From positions 806,001 through 870,000 of the forward strand of contig NZ_CP085242.1 in assembly GCF_044810985.1 (NCBI RefSeq): a stretch of DNA of 64,000 nt. Reading direction: 5' to 3'. Made by a program: the position numbers and the translations under genes. This document shows positions 59,372 through 64,000 of the stretch, piece by piece. This stretch comes from Marinospirillum sp031581385 (lineage in GTDB: Bacteria; Pseudomonadota; Gammaproteobacteria; Pseudomonadales; Halomonadaceae). The first letter of the stretch is position 1. Every line of letters begins with the position of its first letter. The notes beneath the pieces were generated by a model. The model was not told the origin of the DNA and ran no database searches. It worked only from the letters and a program-made list of their open reading frames with translations.

Positions 59372-60913
59372 ATGCCAGCCAAGAGGTTATCCATGCGTAA
59401 GATTAAAGAAGTCCTGCGTCTCAAATGGGACAGGGGGCTCAGTAACCGGCAGGTTGCTGCAACCTGTGGTATCAGTCGCCCGACTGTGAGCGAGTATCTG
59501 CGACGTTTTTCAGAAGCGGGTCTGAACTGGCCCTTGCCCGCTGAGATGGATGAGTCCAGGTTGGAGCAGAAGCTGTTTCCTCCAGCGCCTGACTTGCCTG
59601 CTCAGGCCAGAGGCCTACCTGATTGGCAGCAGATCCATCAGGAGCTTAAATTCCCTAAAACCACCCTCTTCCTGCTGTGGCAGGAGTACCGTGCGGCCAA
59701 TCCTGAGGGTTATCAATACAGCTGGTTCTGTGATCACTATCGGAGCTGGCAAGGCAAGTTGGATCTGGTGATGCGTCAGAATCACCGAGCCGGTGAAAAG
59801 CTCTTTGTGGATTATGCAGGTCAGACAGCCCCCGTCATTGATCCCAACACAGGCGAGATCCGTGAAGCTCAGATTTTTGTTGCGGTCATGGGGGCATCCA
59901 ATTACACCTTTGCTGAAGCCACCTGGTCGCAGAAGCTGCCAGACTGGATCCACTCTCACATTCGTGCCTTTGAGTTCCTGGGTGGTGTGCCTGAGCTCGT
60001 GGTTCCAGACAATCTGAAATCCGGTGTCACCAAGGCTCACCGGTATGAACCCGATCTGAACCCAACCTACCAGGACATGGTCTCCCATTATGGGGTCTCG
60101 GTTGTGCCTGCACGGGTTCGTAAACCCCGCGACAAGGCCAAAGCTGAAGGCGGTGTGCTGATCGTTGAACGCTGGATCCTGGCGGCCCTGCGACACCGAC
60201 AACACTTCTCTCTGGGTCAGTTAAACGCTTCCATCCGCGAACTGCTCACCCTGCTGAATCAGCGCCCCTTCCGCAAACTGCCTGGCAATCGCCAGGAGCA
60301 CTTTGAAACCATCGATCGTCCGGCTCTACAGCCCCTGCCTGCGGAACCCTACACCTATGCCCAGTGGAAGAAGGCACGAGTCCACATGGACTACCACGTA
60401 GCCTTTGAGGGGCACTATTACTCGGTTCCTTGCAGCCTGGTAAAAAAGGAGGTGGAGCTGAGAGTCACTGAATACACCCTTGAGGTCTTTTATCGAGGCC
60501 AGCGCGTTGCCAGCCATCAGCGCAGTGCCCATAAGGGTCGTCATACCACGGTGACCGCACACATGCCTGAAGCCCACCGCCAGGCCGGTGAATGGACCCC
60601 CGAGCGACTGGTGAAATGGGCTGCGAAAACGGGCCCGGCAACCGAGCAGATGATTATCAAGGCGCTTGCGCATCGCAAGCACCCTCAACAAGCTTACCGA
60701 GCCTGTCTGGGGATCCTGAGGCTGGGCAAGGCCTACAGTGAGAAACGGCTGGAGTCAGCCTGCCAAAGAGCCCTGATGCTGGGTAGCTACCGCTACAAAA
60801 GCATCGAATCCATCCTCAAGCACCGGCTGGATGAGCAACCGCTGGACATCCAGGAAGAGCTCTCCCTACCGGATCAGCACGACAATATTCGTGGCCCTGC
60901 CTACTACCATTAA
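59372..60913 (+). CDS. istA: IstA transposase of the second IS21 element
   Basis: The 513-residue protein has GGAG before the ATG. The HTH is KWDRGLSNRQVAATCGISRPTVSEYLRRFSEAG. The DDE core shows KLFVDYAGQTAPVIDPNTG, PELVVPDNLKSGVTK and RVRKPRDKAKAEGGVLIVERW. A C-terminal DNA-binding beta domain (YHVAFEGHYYSVPCSLV) follows. The frame is complete. Confidence 0.95.
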   Translation: MPAKRLSMRKIKEVLRLKWDRGLSNRQVAATCGISRPTVSEYLRRFSEAGLNWPLPAEMDESRLEQKLFPPAPDLPAQARGLPDWQQIHQELKFPKTTLFLLWQEYRAANPEGYQYSWFCDHYRSWQGKLDLVMRQNHRAGEKLFVDYAGQTAPVIDPNTGEIREAQIFVAVMGASNYTFAEATWSQKLPDWIHSHIRAFEFLGGVPELVVPDNLKSGVTKAHRYEPDLNPTYQDMVSHYGVSVVPARVRKPRDKAKAEGGVLIVERWILAALRHRQHFSLGQLNASIRELLTLLNQRPFRKLPGNRQEHFETIDRPALQPLPAEPYTYAQWKKARVHMDYHVAFEGHYYSVPCSLVKKEVELRVTEYTLEVFYRGQRVASHQRSAHKGRHTTVTAHMPEAHRQAGEWTPERLVKWAAKTGPATEQMIIKALAHRKHPQQAYRACLGILRLGKAYSEKRLESACQRALMLGSYRYKSIESILKHRLDEQPLDIQEELSLPDQHDNIRGPAYYH

Positions 60914-60925
60914 AGGATCTTCATC

Positions 60926-61681
60926 ATGTTAAAACACCCCACTCTGGACAAACTCCACGCCCTCAAACTCAATGGCATGGCAGCGGCTCTAACCGACCTG
61001 TCCCTCACACCTGAAAGCGAACAAATGAGCTTTGAAGAGCGACTGGGCCTACTGGTGGATCGAGAGATGACCGAGCGAGAAAACCGGCGCATGAGCAGTC
61101 GATTAAGGCGAGCCAAACTCCGGCACACGGCCAGCCTTGAGGACATTGACTATCGCAGTCCGCGGGGGCTGGACCAGGGACTCATTCAATCCCTGGGGAG
61201 CTGTCAGTGGATCAAGGAGCACCTGAATCTACTGATCACAGGGCCAACCGGTGTGGGCAAAACCTGGCTGGCTTGCGCTCTGGCACACAAAGCCTGTCGA
61301 GAAGGCTACACCGCCCAGTATGTTCGCCTGAACCGATTGTTCCACGAGCTATCCGTAGCCAAGGGTGATGGTCAATACCCCCGCCTGCTCGCCAACCTGG
61401 CCAAGGTTGATGTGCTGCTTCTGGACGACTGGGGACTCATGAAGATGACCGCAGAAAACCGTCGGGACCTGTTGGAAGTCATGGAGGATCGACAAGGCCG
61501 ACGTTCAACTATCGCCACAAGCCAGCTGCCCGTTGAGGAATGGCACGGTGTCATCGGTGATGCCACCCTGGCTGATGCGATCCTGGATCGACTGGTACAC
61601 AACGCCTACAAGATCAATTTAAGAGGGGAATCAATGAGAAAAAAGCGAAAAAAGTTGACTGAAAACCCACCTTCGGAATAA
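60926..61681 (+). CDS. istB: IstB ATPase of the second IS21 element
   Basis: In this 251-residue protein Walker A is LLITGPTGVGKTWLACALAHKA near residue 103 and Walker B is VDVLLLDDWGLMKM near 168. DAILDRLVHNAYKINLRGESMRKKR is the typical end. AAAGGA precedes the ATG, 12 bp after istA. The frame is complete. Confidence 0.95.
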   Translation: MLKHPTLDKLHALKLNGMAAALTDLSLTPESEQMSFEERLGLLVDREMTERENRRMSSRLRRAKLRHTASLEDIDYRSPRGLDQGLIQSLGSCQWIKEHLNLLITGPTGVGKTWLACALAHKACREGYTAQYVRLNRLFHELSVAKGDGQYPRLLANLAKVDVLLLDDWGLMKMTAENRRDLLEVMEDRQGRRSTIATSQLPVEEWHGVIGDATLADAILDRLVHNAYKINLRGESMRKKRKKLTENPPSE

Positions 61682-61784
61682 CAATGAAAACCCCGCATTG
61701 AGCATCACCTGGGGTGGCAGCTTTGCCGCGGTCCGGGTGGCAGCTTTGAAATGGAATGGGTGGCAACCTTCAGCGGTTTACGCA

Positions 61785-62132
61785 ATCAACCTTTTCAGCG
61801 GCTTCATTCAGGGTCAGGATGGTTTGGGCCTTGCGGATATCCTGATCCAGTTCTTCCTCGCTTTCCCAGGTATCACGCTCCTGGTGTTCATTCAGATGGT
61901 GACGGACCAGATGTTTGAGTTTGTTGCGCTTCTCTTTCAACTCTTTAAAGGTGCCTGACCATTCCTTGGCTGCATTGGAGCGCATTTTACAGCCATCAAT
62001 GGCAAAGAGTTCATGGCCTACACCAATGCCAAGGGACCTACTTGCCTGGGCAAAGGTGTAATCTTGATCCAGCACCAGGCTGGCGGCTTCCTGCTTGAAC
62101 TCAGGAGAAAATGAACGTCGTTTCTTGGTCAT
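61785..62132 (-). pseudogene. Chimeric transposase fragment: IS3 OrfA start joined to IS1182-like middle
   Basis: The minus strand begins MTKKRRSFSPEFKQEAASLV with LDQDYTFAQASRSLGIG, the start of IS3-type OrfA (about 62015-62132). It changes abruptly into ELFAIDGCKMRSNAAKEWSG and further IS1182-like sequence to LNEAAEKVD at the second IS21 insertion point. The right flank holds an 18-bp perfect palindrome GGTGGTAATATTACCACC (62149-62166). No functional product is expected. Confidence 0.65.
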
Positions 62133-62225
62133 CAGACACCTCGTTTAGGGTGGTAATATTACCACCTACGTTGGTGTCCAGAATCATTGAACCACTACAG
62201 GAGGTTTTTCTACAGCCAGAACGTC

Positions 62226-62298
62226 GGCCATAACCGGCAGCGAAAGACGAAGCGAAGCGACTGTCTTTAGCTGTCCGCGTTAATGGCTTTGTTAGCCG
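62226..62298 (-). other. Integron attC recombination site
   Basis: On the minus strand, CATTAAC (R'') and GTTATGG (R', 62228-62234) bracket arms CGGACAGCTAAAGAC and GTCTTTCGCTGCCG, which pair with one extra A, the extrahelical base expected in attC. An adjacent GGCTAACAAAGCC palindrome extends the site. The stop codon of the membrane-protein cassette lies inside it. Confidence 0.75.
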
Positions 62299-62866
62299 CC
62301 TTCGCTACCTCACTCTTACCGCCAATAATGTAAAGCCCAAGCAACTCATTGGCAGCTATTCCTTTATTACTTTCTCCTAAATCTTTCCGCATTTCCCGGA
62401 AGAGCTTATCCACCAGCAGAAGACTTCTACCGCCGCTGTCTCCATCGGCAGATGCGGTACGCCATTCAGAATAGGCTTTCACCACGCCAGGGCCGCCGTA
62501 CACAGTAACTTTGGCGGTAAAGTTGTAGAAGAACTCTTCGACGTTGTCCGGAAGCACAGCTTCTCCCTCCTTCCCTGCTTTCGTATTTCGCATCAGCTGA
62601 ATCACCATCTCCATGTACTCGTTGTAGATTTCCGCTTTCTTTTCTCGATGAGCCTCAAAAGCTACTTTTTCTTTGGCCCGCCGCGAGTTGTAGGACGCGA
62701 TGAAAACGGACGATATAACTGTTGCCGTACCGGCAATTAGCGACGCGCCGATGCTCGGATTCACGTCCTGAATCGAACCTGCAATCCAGGAAAGGATGCG
62801 GTATCCGCCGTAGGCAATCCCGGCTATCAGCACGAAGCCGAGGGCTGTGGAAATTTTCCGGTTCAT
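62267..62866 (-). CDS. Two-helix membrane protein, cassette gene
   Basis: The 199-residue protein starts at ATG 62866 (MNRKISTALGFVLIAGIAYG). Two hydrophobic segments (ALGFVLIAGIAYGGYRILSW and IGASLIAGTATVISSVFIASY) occupy residues 5-65. A cytoplasmic helical part follows, with KAEIYNEYMEMVIQLMRNT and SLLLVDKLFREMRKDLGESN. The layout recalls small membrane proteins common in integron cassettes. Function unknown. Longer upstream in-frame sequence overlaps the attC and the next cassette gene and was not used. Confidence 0.75.
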   Translation of the reverse strand: MNRKISTALGFVLIAGIAYGGYRILSWIAGSIQDVNPSIGASLIAGTATVISSVFIASYNSRRAKEKVAFEAHREKKAEIYNEYMEMVIQLMRNTKAGKEGEAVLPDNVEEFFYNFTAKVTVYGGPGVVKAYSEWRTASADGDSGGRSLLLVDKLFREMRKDLGESNKGIAANELLGLYIIGGKSEVAKAANKAINADS

Positions 62867-62883
62867 GCTCAAGGTTTCCTTAT

Positions 62884-62936
62884 GGCTAACGCTGCGCTCT
62901 GCGGAAAATTTTTCCGGCAGCAACGCCTTGTTAGCT
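62884..62936 (-). other. Integron attC recombination site
   Basis: On the minus strand GCTAACA (R'') AGGCGTTGCTGCCGG and CCGCAGAGCGCAGC (R') GTTAGCC form the classic short attC of about 53 bp. Inner arms CCGGAAAAA and TTTTCCGC pair with a bulge. The stop codon of the next cassette gene (62931) lies in its R'' box. Confidence 0.9.
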
Positions 62937-63860
62937 GTACTTTTCTTCACACTTAGCCAAGAACAATAGGTTGGTAGCTGTAAGGTGTAGGGTATAGCTA
63001 GCCAAGTGCTCTGGAACAGATGTAACTTCAGCTCCCTGCCCATGACCACCCTCTTTATTCCGGACCGTTGGAATGCCGCTTTCGAGCAGGGCACGAACAG
63101 AGGAAAACTGGTTTTGTAGATACTCGGGTACCAAGCCATTAGCGAGACAACTATTAATTAATTTCTTCGCGGTATCGTTTTTATTAAAAGTCCATGCATG
63201 CTCTTCGTGGATAGCCTTCATCAAGCTTTCAAATGATTTCAGGCAGTCATTTAGGCTCTCTTTATATCGTTTATGGCGATAGTGTTCATGCGCAGATAAG
63301 AATTCATCATTTGCACCCGCATAATTTTTATTTTTGCCTAGCAAGCGCAACACAGGCTTAACAACCTCAGAGTGTACATATTGCGAATCAACCCTGATTA
63401 GTTCTCCAGACTCGAACTGGTAACCGATTCCCGCCTCTTTGAACCTCGAATTCAACTCGTCAATTGCATCATCAGGCTTTTGGGATACACCTGCTGCATT
63501 ACGAAAGTCCCACTCTCGCTCACGCACATACGTATCAATAATACGAAACGCAAGTTCGATTATGTCAAGGCATTTTTCATGGTTTTTTTCATTTAGGAAG
63601 AATTCAAAAACGGATTCAAAATTTGAGTTAGAGTATTCCTTTAAAGAGAATACGCCATACTCTTTACAAAGCACCCGATGAATTTCTTTGTAAACGCCGT
63701 TAGTAGTATTGTTATAGCTCTGCTCAACGCCTATAGTGTCACGGATTATATGGACAACCTGAACTCGAAAACTTTGCTCAAGGGTTTCATATTGATATAC
63801 GTCCGGGACTTCTCCCCTCAACTTTTTTTGTCGCTTTGAGAACAGTTCAAAAATTGGCAT
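62931..63860 (-). CDS. STM4504/CBY_0614 family protein with Abi_C-like end, cassette gene
   Basis: The 309-residue protein starts at ATG 63860 with AAGGAG about 12 bases upstream. It begins MPIFELFSKRQKKLRGEVPD VYQYETL. The C-terminal part GIPTVRNKEGGHGQGAEV followed by LASYTLHLTATNLLFLAKC matches the Abi_C domain region seen in abortive-infection-type proteins. A HEPN-like RNxxxH motif may be approximated by RNKEGGH. It fits the STM4504/CBY_0614 family as known by name. A phage-defence role is a suggestion from this similarity, not shown. Confidence 0.75.
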   Translation of the reverse strand: MPIFELFSKRQKKLRGEVPDVYQYETLEQSFRVQVVHIIRDTIGVEQSYNNTTNGVYKEIHRVLCKEYGVFSLKEYSNSNFESVFEFFLNEKNHEKCLDIIELAFRIIDTYVREREWDFRNAAGVSQKPDDAIDELNSRFKEAGIGYQFESGELIRVDSQYVHSEVVKPVLRLLGKNKNYAGANDEFLSAHEHYRHKRYKESLNDCLKSFESLMKAIHEEHAWTFNKNDTAKKLINSCLANGLVPEYLQNQFSSVRALLESGIPTVRNKEGGHGQGAEVTSVPEHLASYTLHLTATNLLFLAKCEEKYS

Positions 63861-63879
63861 GCAATGTGTAACTCCTTGT

Positions 63880-63955
63880 AGCTAAAACGCTCGCATTTGC
63901 GGCTGGTTTGGAGCGCAGCGGAAAACCAGTCCGACAATATGCGCTTGTTAAATGC
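63880..63955 (-). other. Integron attC recombination site
   Basis: On the minus strand ATTTAAC (R'', 63947-63953) AAGCGCATATTGTCGGACTGG and CCAGCCGCAAATGCGAGC GTTTTAG (R', 63882-63888) bracket a hairpin with GGACTGGTTTTCC and CCAAACCAGCC arms. Total about 76 bp. The layout matches attC. Confidence 0.85.
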
Positions 63956-63998
63956 CGAACTCAATTAGCCCACCACATTTTCGTAGGAAGTCCTCACC
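63948..63998 (-). CDS. 3' end of the next cassette gene, cut by the window
   Basis: The frame ending EDFLRKCGGLIEFGI has its stop codon inside the R'' box of the attC, exactly as in the two neighbouring cassettes. Only 16 residues are inside the window, so no function can be proposed. Confidence 0.4.
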   Translation of the reverse strand, partial: GEDFLRKCGGLIEFGI

Positions 63999-64000
63999 AA

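Larger units (their letters stand above)
59187..61784 (+). mobile_element. IS21-family insertion sequence (second, different element)
   Basis: Ends are TGCGTATTCC (59187) and, on the other strand, TGCGTAAACC (from 61784). Both ends carry several copies of a GCTGCCACCCATTCC-like motif at roughly 24-bp spacing, the likely transposase sites. ATCAACC flanks it on both sides (59180-59186 and 61785-61791), a 7-bp target duplication. It carries istA and istB on the plus strand. Length 2598 bp. It differs clearly in sequence from the element at 35563. Confidence 0.88.

Noticed and set aside
62867..63139. N-terminal extension of the two-helix cassette protein
   Set aside because: It runs through an attC site and the end of the next cassette gene; ATG 62866 starts directly before the membrane helix.

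Overview
The window looks like the chromosome of a gammaproteobacterium, probably Oceanospirillales or a relative of the pseudomonads. The order fabD-fabG-acpP-fabF-pabC-mltG-tmk-holB-pilZ-tatD-DUF1285-tetR is the one known from Pseudomonas and relatives. The genes for S1, Cmk, HisC and RsuA, the several c-di-GMP/chemotaxis proteins and the intermediate GC content fit the same group. Species identity is an inference from gene content and order only.

Region 1 (1-31.6 kb) is core genome. It starts inside ppnP and continues with a TrmH-type RNA methyltransferase and a UvrD-like helicase. A long minus-strand operon (13.0 to 1.1 kb) follows, holding the fatty acid synthesis genes and the tmk/holB/pilZ/tatD block, with tight overlaps. 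Then come rsuA, hisC, a chemoreceptor with an unusual C-terminal sensory region, msrA, a universal stress protein, a TusA-like protein, a divergent pair of c-di-GMP-type proteins (EAL-HDOD and a degenerate HD-GYP), a PQQ-type sugar dehydrogenase, rpsA-cmk, a thioesterase, a degenerate SIS-fold protein, a fructosamine kinase, a LysE exporter with an AraC regulator, ygiD and a PerM/AI-2E family membrane protein.

Region 2 (31.6-46 kb) is a transition zone. A huge CheB-CheR-PAS-GGDEF-EAL gene is split by an IS21-family element with a clear 5-bp target duplication (TTCAT). Removing the element restores one open frame of 1541 codons. Next come a ccdAB toxin-antitoxin pair with an 18-bp palindromic operator, a CHAD protein, a relic of the PerM gene, ynfA, and an AraC regulator divergent from a 1269-residue fusion of a seven-iron ferredoxin, an adrenodoxin-reductase-like flavoprotein and a molybdopterin oxidoreductase.

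Region 3 (46-57.2 kb) is an accessory patchwork of small genes: a methyltransferase, a lipase/lipoprotein operon, an Acg-type nitroreductase, GFA, yefM-yoeB, DUF938, a marR-led membrane/lipoprotein operon, a LysE exporter, hydrolases, acetyltransferases and higBA. It contains direct duplications (193 bp and 63 bp) and gene fragments.

Region 4 (57.2-64 kb) carries an integron cassette array read on the minus strand. There are four good attC sites and two weaker candidates. The cassettes encode a GNAT acetyltransferase, two membrane proteins and an STM4504/CBY_0614 family protein with an Abi_C-like end. A cluster of insertion sequences interrupts the array: a complete second IS21-family element (TSD ATCAACC) sits inside a decayed IS1182-like transposase, next to a 56-bp internally deleted copy of the first IS21 element. 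No integrase gene is in the window; the attC orientation predicts it lies to the right of base 64000.
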